Part shown: piece by piece, positions 13,812-21,432 of the stretch
Layout: each line of letters begins with the position of its first letter
Numbering within the stretch: the first letter of the stretch is position 1
IMG/VR virus record: IMGVR_UViG_3300010400_000049
Location: 1-26,400 of that record
Source of the DNA: a virus
Length of the DNA stretch: 26,400 nucleotides
Reading direction: 5' to 3' (one strand)
Position numbers and translations under genes: made by a program
The notes under the pieces: model-generated
The model's input: only the letters and a program-made list of their open reading frames with translations
Databases searched by the model: none
What the model was told of the DNA's origin: nothing

Positions 13812-14063
13812 ATGGCGTACGTCCGCACGGCCGGCTGGAACAAGGCCGCTGTCGTCACGCCGAGTGATACGGTGGATCTGCCGGCTCCGTCTCAGGCGCT
13901 ATACGTCGGTAGCGCCGGCCTGAACATTACCGGCCTGCTAGAAGATGGCAGCTCGTTACTGCTGACGGCTATCCCGGTCGGCGCAATTATCCCGATCAAG
14001 TTCAAGCGGATCATGGCTACCGGCACAACCGCAACGGCAATCGTCAGCCTGTGGGACGTCTAG
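13812..14063 (+). CDS. Spike base protein-like, RCAP_Rcc01079 type, 83 aa
   Basis: AAGGAGG precedes the ATG. The sequence holds VTPSDTVDLP (residues 15-24), QALYVGSAGLNITG, AIPVGAIIPIKFKRIMATG and TTATAIVSLW. This closely follows the conserved layout of the small spike base protein first described in the Rhodobacter gene transfer agent (RCAP_Rcc01079 family): TPSDT.DLP..ALYVG.AG...... P.G...PI...R..ATGTTAT.IV.L. In that particle it attaches a head spike. Here the gene sits between coat-side genes and gp4, which fits a capsid spike anchor. Identification is by remembered motif pattern. Confidence 0.75.
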   Translation: MAYVRTAGWNKAAVVTPSDTVDLPAPSQALYVGSAGLNITGLLEDGSSLLLTAIPVGAIIPIKFKRIMATGTTATAIVSLWDV

Positions 14064-14804
14064 TTGACGGTCAAGGATCTGCTCACGGGCGCGCTTCAGG
14101 ATCTGCTGTTGGTCCCGGGCGGCGGGGGTGTGCCCGATACGTCTGATCTGGAGCTGGCCCGTTCGCGCCTGAACGATTACATCGATCACCTGAAGAACGA
14201 AGGCCTGACGGTCTACACCAATAGCCGGCAGACGTGGACGCTGACGGGCGCGGCCAGTTACACCATTGGCACGGGCGCGACGATCAACGTGGAGCGTCCG
14301 GTCAGTCCGAACGCTATTCTCAACATCGGCTACATCGACACGGCGCCCACGCCTGATGCGGAGGTGTTGTGCGGACCGCCGCTAACGGAACAGGAATACG
14401 AGAACATCCCGTTCAAGGCTCTGACCGCCAGCTTCCCATCCGCCTTCTATTACAACCCGACCTACTCGGCTCAGGGCTACGGCCTGATCATGCCGTTCCC
14501 GATCCCGTCAGCGTCGGGGCTGCAAGGCGTGATCTATGTGCCGTCGCCGGTCAGTGAATTTACCGCGCTGACGCAGCAGGTTATCTTGCCGCCGGGATTC
14601 AGGCGTTTCTTCCGCAATCAGTGCGTGGTTGAGATTGCCGGCGCGTTTGAGAAAGCTGACAAAGCCGCCGTCGCTCGCGCGATGGAGAACGCGAAAGAAT
14701 CCAAGGCCGCGATCAAGCGCACCAACGAAAGGCTGGTTGACGTCACGTTCGATCCCGCGCTCCTGTCGAGCGGCGGATCGAGCAATGTCTACACTGGCGA
14801 ATAG
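14064..14804 (+). CDS. Head-to-tail adaptor, P22 gp4-like tail accessory factor
   Basis: 246 residues from TTG 14064, directly after the previous stop, with GGGA about 8 nt upstream. DLLTGALQDLLLVP (residues 4-17), LELARSRLNDYIDHLKNEGL, SYTIGTGATINVERP, FPSAFYYNPTYS and VILPPGFRRFFRNQCVVEIA follow the P22 gp4-type layout. That protein binds below the portal to retain packaged DNA and builds the tail platform. It is longer than P22 gp4 (166) but typical for metagenomic relatives. Followed by gp10-like, as in P22. Confidence 0.88.
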   Translation: MTVKDLLTGALQDLLLVPGGGGVPDTSDLELARSRLNDYIDHLKNEGLTVYTNSRQTWTLTGAASYTIGTGATINVERPVSPNAILNIGYIDTAPTPDAEVLCGPPLTEQEYENIPFKALTASFPSAFYYNPTYSAQGYGLIMPFPIPSASGLQGVIYVPSPVSEFTALTQQVILPPGFRRFFRNQCVVEIAGAFEKADKAAVARAMENAKESKAAIKRTNERLVDVTFDPALLSSGGSSNVYTGE

Positions 14805-14807
14805 GCA

Positions 14808-16265
14808 ATGCCAGCGTACCCCGGTTTCGTAGGCGGCTCGTCACCCTCCCAGAGCGCTATCGCAACAAGCGAGCGGACGGTGAACTTCTTTGTCGAGAAG
14901 ATCGGCACGGAAGGGCGTCAGCACAAGCTCGCGCTCTATCCCACGCCCGGTCAGCTCGCGTGGATGACGCCTGCAAGCACCAACGGCAACATCATCGATG
15001 TCGGCGGACGCGGCGGCGTGTCCACGGGCACCAGAGCCTTTGTCGTCATCGGCGCTGGCTTCTATGAAATTTTCCAGAACGCCACGATCTTTCGACGTGG
15101 CACGGTCGCGCAGGACAGCAACGTCGCGCAGTTCGCCTATCTCGGGCCGACATCGAATCAGCTTGGCGTCGCATCTGGCGGCAACGCCTATGTGTTCAAT
15201 CTGACGACGAATTTCCTGACGAAAGTCCTGACTGGCGAGTGTAACCAGATCGGGATGCTGGATGAGTACCTGATCGCGCTGAACCAGACAACGGGCCGGT
15301 TGCGCTTGTCGAATCTGAACGACGGCAGCACATGGGATCCGACGCAGTTCGCGCTTCGGAGCGCACAGCCCGATCCGTGGGTGGCGATGGTCGTCAACGC
15401 GCCTGATATCTTCCTGATCGGTGCAAACTCTGGAGATGTCTGGTTCGATGCCGGTACGGCGCCGTTTCCGCTGGCCGCACGGCAGGGCCTCAACATCCCC
15501 TTCGGCATCATTGCTCCGTTTTCGCTGGTGAATATCGCCGGCCGGATGTTCTGGTTGAGCGGCAACAAGGAAGGCAATGGGCTGGTTGTCGCGACGGAAG
15601 GCTACGGCGTCAAGCCGGTCAGCACGACGGAGCTGGACAACGCGATTGCCGGCTACGCCCGAACAGCCACGATTACCGACGCGGAAGCGTTCGCCTTTCA
15701 GATGGTCGGCCACACGTTCTATGTCCTGCGGTTTCCAGCCGCCAATGCGACATGGCTGTACGACCTGACGACTGGCGTCTGGACGGAACTCGGTACATGG
15801 AATAGCTCGCGCGGCGATTACGATGTATGGCATCCACGATTCCATCTCGCCGCGTACGGGCTGCACATCACGGGCGAATCATCCACGGGAGCGCTCTCGC
15901 TGCTCGATGTCACCTACGGGACGGAGGCCGATGGCTCAGTCATTCGTCGCCTACGTCGCGGCCCGATCCTGATCAACGACATGAAGCGCCAGTCAATTAG
16001 TCGCTTTGAGCTGGTGCTGGAGCCGGGGATTGGCCTTCAGAGCGGACAAGGCAGCAATCCGCTGGCGATGGGCCGGTTCTCGATGGACGGCGGCAAGACA
16101 TGGGGCAACGAGCGGCTGTGCGGGACAGGGTTCATCGGCCAGTACAACCGGAAGGTCTACTGGAACCGTCACGGCTCGCCCTACATGTACGTGCCAGAGG
16201 TGACGTTCACGGATCCGATTCCGTGGCGCATCATCGACGCTCTGTACAACAACGAGGCGGCATGA
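14808..16265 (+). CDS. Tail hub/packaged DNA stabilisation protein, P22 gp10-like
   Basis: 485 residues (P22 gp10 472). Beta-rich throughout: YPGFVGGSSPSQS, SERTVNFFVEKI, then repeated propeller-like blades such as RLRLSNLNDGSTWDPTQF, AGRMFWLSGNK and WLYDLTTGVWTELGTW, with a C-terminal RQSISRFELVLEPGIG and RFSMDGGKTWGNER. This pattern is diagnostic of gp10-like proteins, which form the tail hub under the gp4 ring and anchor tailspikes. It follows gp4 by 3 nt. The needle (gp26) that follows in P22 is not recognised here. Confidence 0.9.
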   Translation: MPAYPGFVGGSSPSQSAIATSERTVNFFVEKIGTEGRQHKLALYPTPGQLAWMTPASTNGNIIDVGGRGGVSTGTRAFVVIGAGFYEIFQNATIFRRGTVAQDSNVAQFAYLGPTSNQLGVASGGNAYVFNLTTNFLTKVLTGECNQIGMLDEYLIALNQTTGRLRLSNLNDGSTWDPTQFALRSAQPDPWVAMVVNAPDIFLIGANSGDVWFDAGTAPFPLAARQGLNIPFGIIAPFSLVNIAGRMFWLSGNKEGNGLVVATEGYGVKPVSTTELDNAIAGYARTATITDAEAFAFQMVGHTFYVLRFPAANATWLYDLTTGVWTELGTWNSSRGDYDVWHPRFHLAAYGLHITGESSTGALSLLDVTYGTEADGSVIRRLRRGPILINDMKRQSISRFELVLEPGIGLQSGQGSNPLAMGRFSMDGGKTWGNERLCGTGFIGQYNRKVYWNRHGSPYMYVPEVTFTDPIPWRIIDALYNNEAA

Positions 16266-16742
16266 ATGTCACTGCCTCTCGATCCGATTCCGCAGACCGA
16301 CGACCTGATCGACGCCAACAAAAAGATGAACGAGCGTTGGTTCCGGTGGCTGTCGGCCTTCGTGAGTCGAGCGGTGCTCGGCGCACAAAAGATGGCGTCG
16401 GTCAGTCGATTGGCTCTGAGCGGATCGATTACGCCGACGACGATCTTCACGCCGACGCAGGCCGGGATCCTGTTCCGTGTGAGCTGGCATGCGGGTGTCA
16501 CGACAGCGGCCGGCGTCAGCAGTTCCGTGTCCGTGACGATCGGCTGGACGAATACGGCCGGCGTGGCGTGCAGCAAGACGTTTACGGCGTTGACGGGCAA
16601 TACGACGGCGACAGCGGACGGAGACGCGATCCCGATCGTGCCGAAGAGCGGTACGCAGGTGACGTACTCGACCACGTATGCGAGCAATCCCGCGAGCGTG
16701 ATGCAGTACGAGCTGTACGTGGCCGTCGAGGACGTGACATGA
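16266..16742 (+). CDS. Hypothetical tail-region protein, 158 aa
   Basis: Starts right after the gp10-like stop. The short N-terminal helix (DDLIDANKKMNERWFRWLSA, residues 12-31) is typical of small phage tail proteins, followed by a Thr/Ser/Ala-rich beta domain (about 50-158) with GILFRVSWHAGVTTAAGVSS. Similar layouts occur in tail needle or fibre-like proteins next to gp10, so it might fill that place. There is no coiled coil long enough for a P22-type needle. Function uncertain. The stop overlaps the next start (ATGA). Confidence 0.65.
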   Translation: MSLPLDPIPQTDDLIDANKKMNERWFRWLSAFVSRAVLGAQKMASVSRLALSGSITPTTIFTPTQAGILFRVSWHAGVTTAAGVSSSVSVTIGWTNTAGVACSKTFTALTGNTTATADGDAIPIVPKSGTQVTYSTTYASNPASVMQYELYVAVEDVT

Positions 16743-17095
16743 CGACGCGCGTACTTCCGCCGGAAGAGTATCCGCGTCTCGCTGGCACTGAAGCGGAGGG
16801 CTTGGCCGTGCCGGGATCCGCACAAGTGCTCGTAGTCGAAGACGGCGATCGGATCGCCGGCTGCTGGATCCTGATGCCGATTCTTCATGTCGAGTGTCTG
16901 TATGTCGCGCCGGAGTATCGGAAGCGCGCATCGGTCGCGCGCCGGCTCTGGATCGGGATGAAGCGTCTGGTAAGAGACGCGCACGGTAGTGCCGTGATGA
17001 CCGCCGCCGCCTCTGACGAGGTGCGCGATCTACTGGCGCACGTCAACGCGACCAAGGTACCTGGCGATCACTACGTGATGAGTTTCGAGGGATAG
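16739..17095 (+). CDS. GNAT-like N-acetyltransferase, 118 aa
   Basis: ATG 16739 overlaps the preceding stop (ATGA); longer frames upstream are shadows of the gp10-like gene. VVEDGDRIAGCWILMPILHV (residues 32-51) followed by ECLYVAPEYRKRASVARRLW (52-71) matches GNAT motifs: an RVAG-like strand, then the LxVxPExRxxxVAxxL acetyl-CoA loop. The loop deviates from the classical QxxGxG/A. Acetyltransferases of this type recur between tail and ejection genes in phages. The substrate is unknown: it could modify a host protein or a virion protein. Confidence 0.75.
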   Translation: MTTRVLPPEEYPRLAGTEAEGLAVPGSAQVLVVEDGDRIAGCWILMPILHVECLYVAPEYRKRASVARRLWIGMKRLVRDAHGSAVMTAAASDEVRDLLAHVNATKVPGDHYVMSFEG

Positions 17096-17099
17096 AGAG

Positions 17100-17852
17100 A
17101 TGCCAATCGCTGCCGCCGCAATCACCGGGGCTGCTGCCGTCTATGCGGCGCACAAGCAATCCAGCTCCAACGACAAGGCTACGAAGGCGCAAGTTGATGC
17201 CGCGAATCAGTCCGCTCAACTGCAGGGTCAGTCGAACGCGGAAGCGCTCGCCTACGAACGCGAGCAAGCCGCCGAAGACAAGCGCCGTTACGACGAAGCG
17301 CAGCAGCGCAATTACGAGCAGTACCTGCGCCGTTACAAAGCCGCACAGTCGCTTGGCAAGACGATCAACTTCGATCTGCCCGATGCGCCCGATTACTACA
17401 TGCAGGGGCGCGGCGCCAACATCAGTGGGCCGGCCGGTGGGCCAACGATCTCGGCCGTGAGAGGAAGCGGTGCGCCGAATGCGCCGAATGCGCCGGGTGG
17501 CGGCGGCATTCCGAAGTCTACCGGCAATCTGGAGCAGGATTTGGCGCTCGCGAACCAGATCGCGTACGGCGGAAAGGGCCACGTCGATCCGAATTACTGG
17601 CGGCAGGCTGGCTACGACAAAGACCCGCAGTACTTCTTTCAGAAGATGCTCGGCATGGATGCCGGCGGCAAGGATAAGCCTCTCGCTGGGCCGTATGCCG
17701 GTCAGGCCGGCGCTGCGCCTGCTGGCCCGATGGCGTCGCGTGGCGTAACGGCCTATCTCGATCCGAGACTCGGCGGCGGCGGAGCGCCATCGTCGTATGC
17801 GCCGGCAGCGGCACCAGATTTTCGTTTGCGTTCGATCTACGCGAACCTGTAA
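17100..17852 (+). CDS. Internal virion/ejection protein candidate 1
   Basis: 250 residues, preceded by GAGGGATAGAGAG. It starts with a short apolar segment (MPIAAAAITGAAAVYAA), followed by a Gln/Ala/Asn/Lys-rich helix (about residues 20-85) with SNAEALAYEREQAAEDKRRY. The second half is Gly/Pro/Ala-rich, with repeats of PNAP and GGGG. This N-terminal hydrophobic plus coiled-coil layout is typical of phage ejection proteins (P22 gp7/gp20 position). The exact function is not proven. The C-terminus FRLRSIYANL is compact. Confidence 0.65.
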   Translation: MPIAAAAITGAAAVYAAHKQSSSNDKATKAQVDAANQSAQLQGQSNAEALAYEREQAAEDKRRYDEAQQRNYEQYLRRYKAAQSLGKTINFDLPDAPDYYMQGRGANISGPAGGPTISAVRGSGAPNAPNAPGGGGIPKSTGNLEQDLALANQIAYGGKGHVDPNYWRQAGYDKDPQYFFQKMLGMDAGGKDKPLAGPYAGQAGAAPAGPMASRGVTAYLDPRLGGGGAPSSYAPAAAPDFRLRSIYANL

Positions 17853-17864
17853 CGAGGAAAGGAC

Positions 17865-18617
17865 ATGGCCCCGACGTACGACTATCTCTACACGGATCCG
17901 CAAGGCGTTCAGGTCTTCCAAGGCAGCGACGGTGGACTCTATACGTGGAGCACCGATCCTAACCAGCCGAACGGCTTCGCGTATGTGCCGTATACCGAAG
18001 GCGCGAGCGGTGGGGATGTCGGCGGCACGATCGCCAATCCCACATCGACGGCGCCGCAGCCTGATCCGACGCAGCCGGGGCCGAGTGGCGGCGGGGGAGG
18101 TGGCGGCGGCACTCCGATGCCGGGGGGCGGCGGTCCACAACCGACGTTTACGCCGCCGGGGTACACGCCGCCGCCGCCGTTCGACTACGCCGACTTCGTG
18201 GCGCCGTCTCCCGAGGAGCTGCAAAACGATCCGCAGTACCAGTACACGCTGAAGACACAGCAGGACGCGCTTCAAAAGAGCGCGGCTGCGCGCGGCATCC
18301 TGAACACGGGCGGCACGATCAACGACTTGCTGATGAACGCGAAGGACATCGCGAGCACCGGCTATCACGATCTCTGGGGGCGCAAGGCCGACGAGTACGG
18401 ACGAAACCGCCAGAACGCGGTGGACAAGTACAACATCAACTACGGGACGCAGTACGTCGATCCGTACCGCTTCAGTTACCAAGGCGCACAGGACGCCTAC
18501 AACAGCCAGATCCACAACTACGATCTGAATCGTCAGTACGGCTGGTACGGCACACTGCTGGATTTCGAGAAGGACAAGGATGCGTTCGATCGCCGCTTTA
18601 GGCTGCTGAGCGTCTAA
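17865..18617 (+). CDS. Internal virion/ejection protein candidate 2
   Basis: 250 residues, SD GAGGAAAGGAC. A beta-like N-terminus (TYDYLYTDPQGVQVFQGSDG) leads into a Pro/Gly linker (about residues 55-105). Then YADFVAPSPEELQNDPQYQY (about 108-127), AAARGILNTGGTINDL and YGRNRQNAVDKYN follow a pattern I have met in phage DNA-transfer proteins (P.Y.F....AL...AAARG.L.TGGT...L). That supports membership of the ejection cluster, where proteins leave the head ahead of DNA. The stop overlaps the next start (TAATG). Confidence 0.7.
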   Translation: MAPTYDYLYTDPQGVQVFQGSDGGLYTWSTDPNQPNGFAYVPYTEGASGGDVGGTIANPTSTAPQPDPTQPGPSGGGGGGGGTPMPGGGGPQPTFTPPGYTPPPPFDYADFVAPSPEELQNDPQYQYTLKTQQDALQKSAAARGILNTGGTINDLLMNAKDIASTGYHDLWGRKADEYGRNRQNAVDKYNINYGTQYVDPYRFSYQGAQDAYNSQIHNYDLNRQYGWYGTLLDFEKDKDAFDRRFRLLSV

Positions 18618-20248
18618 TGCCGTTCCAATTCGATCCCTACGCGGATCGCTTCTCTGGCTCTATCGCGCAGCTTCTCGCGCGGCGTGGCGACATCGGCGCG
18701 CAGCGGGAGATGGCGATCGGCAACGCTCGCGCAGGCGGCGCGTTGGCGAGCGGCAACGCGTGGGCGAACGCGATTACCGGCGTCGGTCAGAGCCTTGCGG
18801 CGCTGCCGGGGCAGATGCAGCAGCAAAAGCGTCAGGCGCTCACTGATCAGCTCATGGCTGGACGCGTCGCCGACGAGCAGCGTATGCGCGCGGGCGAGTC
18901 GCAGGTTGACACGATGATGCAGCAGGGCCAGCCGCTGCCGAATGGCGCGCAGGGTCCGGTACAGGAGAGTTATCTGGACGCGGACGGGCTGTTTGATATC
19001 CCGAAGATGACGGCCGCGCTCGGCAAGTCTGGTTTCGGGAGCAAGGCGCCGGATCTCCTGAAAGGCGCCGAAGCGATCAATGAGTCGATCCTGCGCCATC
19101 AGGATCTCGAACAGAAGCAGGCGCAAGCGCAAGCGGTAGTCATTGGTGATATGGCCGCTGGCGTCGTGAAGCTGCGGGCGATCGGGATGCCCACCGACGC
19201 GGCGATGGATTTCGTTGCGCAGCCAGTGCTCGCGACCAAGCGGATCAAGCCAGAAGAGTACGCACAGGTAAAGGCCAAGATCCTCTCGCTTCCGCCAGAT
19301 CAACAGGACGCCGCGCTCACGTCGTTCATGGATCAGGCCGCACAGATTTCCCCAACGGAAGCGAACGCGGAGGGCACCACCAGAACCGATCGCTACGGTC
19401 GTACGAAGACAACAGGCGGAAAGAAACCGCCGACGACGGCGAGTCTTGCTGCGGCTGCTGCGGCTGGCGATCCCGAAGCGGCCAAGGCTATTGCGCTCCT
19501 GCATCCCGATAAGCCGGATACGGAAGCGCAGGACAACCAGAAATGGGAAGCGATCGGCGTCAAGATGCGCCTGAAGCAACCCGTGACGCCGGAAGAGCGC
19601 GCGTTCTTCGACACGTTCGCGCAGCGGAAGACGCTCGGCGTGGACAAGTCGGCTGGCTATGCGGCCGATCGCGCCGCGAGGGCTGTTGAAGAGTCGAACA
19701 AGCGTCTCGATCGTACGCAGAACTTCGCCGAAGCACAGGCCGGCCGCAAGGAAATCAGCGACAAGGTGGAGGCGCCGTACCTGAAGGCCGTCCAGAAAGT
19801 CGAGACGCTGAAAGACATCGTGGACGCCGCACAGCACGGCAACATGAGCGCGGCAGCGGTCCAGAACCTCATGGGCGTGCTCGGCGTCGTCACCGTCGAA
19901 GGCGTGCAGCGCATCAATACAACGGAGCTGAAAGCCTTCGGCGCGCAGGGCAACCTCTTGGAGCGCATCCAAGGAAAGATCGGGCAGTTTGTCGCCGGGA
20001 AGCCGCTCGCAGCGTCTGTGCAGGCCGATCTGAAAGAGCTAGCCGACGTGCTCGGTAAAGGCTCGCGCAATCTGTACGAGACGCAGGCCAAGCAGATCAA
20101 GAAGCGCTATGGACCCGGCATGGCCGGCGAGCGTCTCCTGCCGCCGCCCGGGGCGCCGCCGGAAGGCACCGCGCGCACGATCAACGGTGTCCCGGCCGTC
20201 TGGGCTTATGACGAAGCCAACGACAAGTGGGGCTGGAAGAAGCAGTGA
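18617..20248 (+). CDS. Large internal virion/ejection protein candidate 3
   Basis: 543 residues. MPFQFDPYADRFSGSIAQLL is the start seen in a family of large phage virion proteins near DNA-transfer genes. It is Ala/Gln/Lys-rich and mostly helical with several coiled-coil stretches (for example about residues 60-90 and 345-400), plus low-complexity Ala segments near 275. The C-terminus TINGVPAVWAYDEANDKWGW is beta-like, a tail also common in these proteins. No lysozyme motif is seen. Its stop overlaps the next gene's GTG start (GTGA). Confidence 0.7.
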   Translation: MPFQFDPYADRFSGSIAQLLARRGDIGAQREMAIGNARAGGALASGNAWANAITGVGQSLAALPGQMQQQKRQALTDQLMAGRVADEQRMRAGESQVDTMMQQGQPLPNGAQGPVQESYLDADGLFDIPKMTAALGKSGFGSKAPDLLKGAEAINESILRHQDLEQKQAQAQAVVIGDMAAGVVKLRAIGMPTDAAMDFVAQPVLATKRIKPEEYAQVKAKILSLPPDQQDAALTSFMDQAAQISPTEANAEGTTRTDRYGRTKTTGGKKPPTTASLAAAAAAGDPEAAKAIALLHPDKPDTEAQDNQKWEAIGVKMRLKQPVTPEERAFFDTFAQRKTLGVDKSAGYAADRAARAVEESNKRLDRTQNFAEAQAGRKEISDKVEAPYLKAVQKVETLKDIVDAAQHGNMSAAAVQNLMGVLGVVTVEGVQRINTTELKAFGAQGNLLERIQGKIGQFVAGKPLAASVQADLKELADVLGKGSRNLYETQAKQIKKRYGPGMAGERLLPPPGAPPEGTARTINGVPAVWAYDEANDKWGWKKQ

Positions 20249-21432
20249 GCGATCAGTTCCTCTCCTACGATCCGAATGCTGGCGAGAAGCCTGAAGCGCA
20301 GACACCTGTCGATCAGGGTCATTGGGAAGATCGCGGCATCGGCGGCAAGGTGTGGCATCCACCGGCTGGCGCCGGCAGTGAGCGCACACGCGAAGACAAC
20401 AGCCTGCTCGGGATGCCGCCGGAGCTGGCCGTGGTCAGCGGCGTTGGACTGGCTCGCGCGGTCGCTGGCGCTGGCGCAGGTGCTGCCGCGAAGACGGTTG
20501 CCGCTGGTCAGGCGCTCGCTGGTCAGGCGGCGCCGTATCTCAAGTACGAGATTTACCGTCACGGCCTGATGACGATGGGGATCCCGTGGTACGTCGCGGA
20601 CGGGATCGCAGCGGTTGCTGCAGGGATGCCGAAGAGGGGCGCGGCAGCGGGAGAGGCAGCGGCCGGTGAAGCCGCAGCGGCCGAAGCGGCGCCTACGCGC
20701 GTCAAGGCCGGATCGCTGACGCCTGAGCAGATCACTGAGCGACTCAAAAACAAGGTCGGGAGCCAGATTCCGCCTGAACCGCCAGTTGAGCGTGCGCCTT
20801 TCAGGGTGAAGGAGCGCGTTCCTTCGGCACCAGTCGAAACGCCTTCCGCCGCGCCTGCGCCTGAAGCTGGTCACCCTGCCGCTGAAGCTCAGGCGGCACC
20901 GAGAGCGAAGAGTCCTCAGCAACTTCTGAACGAAGAGGCTCTGGCGAAGCGACGGGCAGCGTATCAGGCGCGGCAGGCAGCGCCCACGCCAGAATCTGCT
21001 CCAGAAGCTGCTCCTGCGGAAACGACTCAGAAGCCGAAACTGACGGGCGCTCAGGCGAAGCGGTACTTGGATCTTCGGGCGATGAATAAGACGGATGCTC
21101 AGGCGCGCGAGATTCTGGAAGCGGAGTCGAAGCTGGCGAGCGGTCTGCCGACTGACGCGGAAGTAAGAGCGGCCGTGAACGAGCGAAACGCGAGCGGGAA
21201 CTGGCCGGGTAGCGGGAAACCGCCCGCCGCAGAGCCGCCAGCAGCCACGGAGCCATCACCAGAGATTGTAACACCGGGCGAACGCAGCGTCACGCAGCTC
21301 GCCGATGAGATGAATAAGATGCGCGCTATTAAACCGGCGAGCACGTCCGCTGAATATGGCAAGTGGGAGCGCGAATACAAGGCGCTCGCGAAGGAACACA
21401 AGCTCGCGCTCGCTCGCGCGAAGGGCAAATAG
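20245..21432 (+). CDS. Internal virion protein candidate 4, Ala/Pro/Glu-rich
   Basis: 395 residues from GTG 20245, chosen because it overlaps the preceding stop (GTGA); an ATG at 20227 lies in the previous gene. An N-terminal region with DNSLLGMPPELAVVSGVG is followed by a Gly/Ala-rich apolar stretch (about residues 65-100), which may be membrane-active. The rest is Ala/Pro/Glu/Lys-rich and largely disordered, with NEEALAKRRAAYQARQAAPT and a basic tail KEHKLALARAKGK. This composition and place suggest a protein ejected with the DNA. No homologous family is recognised. Confidence 0.6.
   Translation: MSDQFLSYDPNAGEKPEAQTPVDQGHWEDRGIGGKVWHPPAGAGSERTREDNSLLGMPPELAVVSGVGLARAVAGAGAGAAAKTVAAGQALAGQAAPYLKYEIYRHGLMTMGIPWYVADGIAAVAAGMPKRGAAAGEAAAGEAAAAEAAPTRVKAGSLTPEQITERLKNKVGSQIPPEPPVERAPFRVKERVPSAPVETPSAAPAPEAGHPAAEAQAAPRAKSPQQLLNEEALAKRRAAYQARQAAPTPESAPEAAPAETTQKPKLTGAQAKRYLDLRAMNKTDAQAREILEAESKLASGLPTDAEVRAAVNERNASGNWPGSGKPPAAEPPAATEPSPEIVTPGERSVTQLADEMNKMRAIKPASTSAEYGKWEREYKALAKEHKLALARAKGK

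Noticed and set aside
17043-18515. 490-aa minus-strand ORF opposite ejection candidates
   Set aside because: Antisense shadow; composition is Arg/Val/Leu/Ala-biased and it covers three rightward genes.
18614-19972. 452-aa minus-strand ORF opposite the 543-aa protein
   Set aside because: Antisense shadow of a rightward gene that has proper overlaps with both neighbours.
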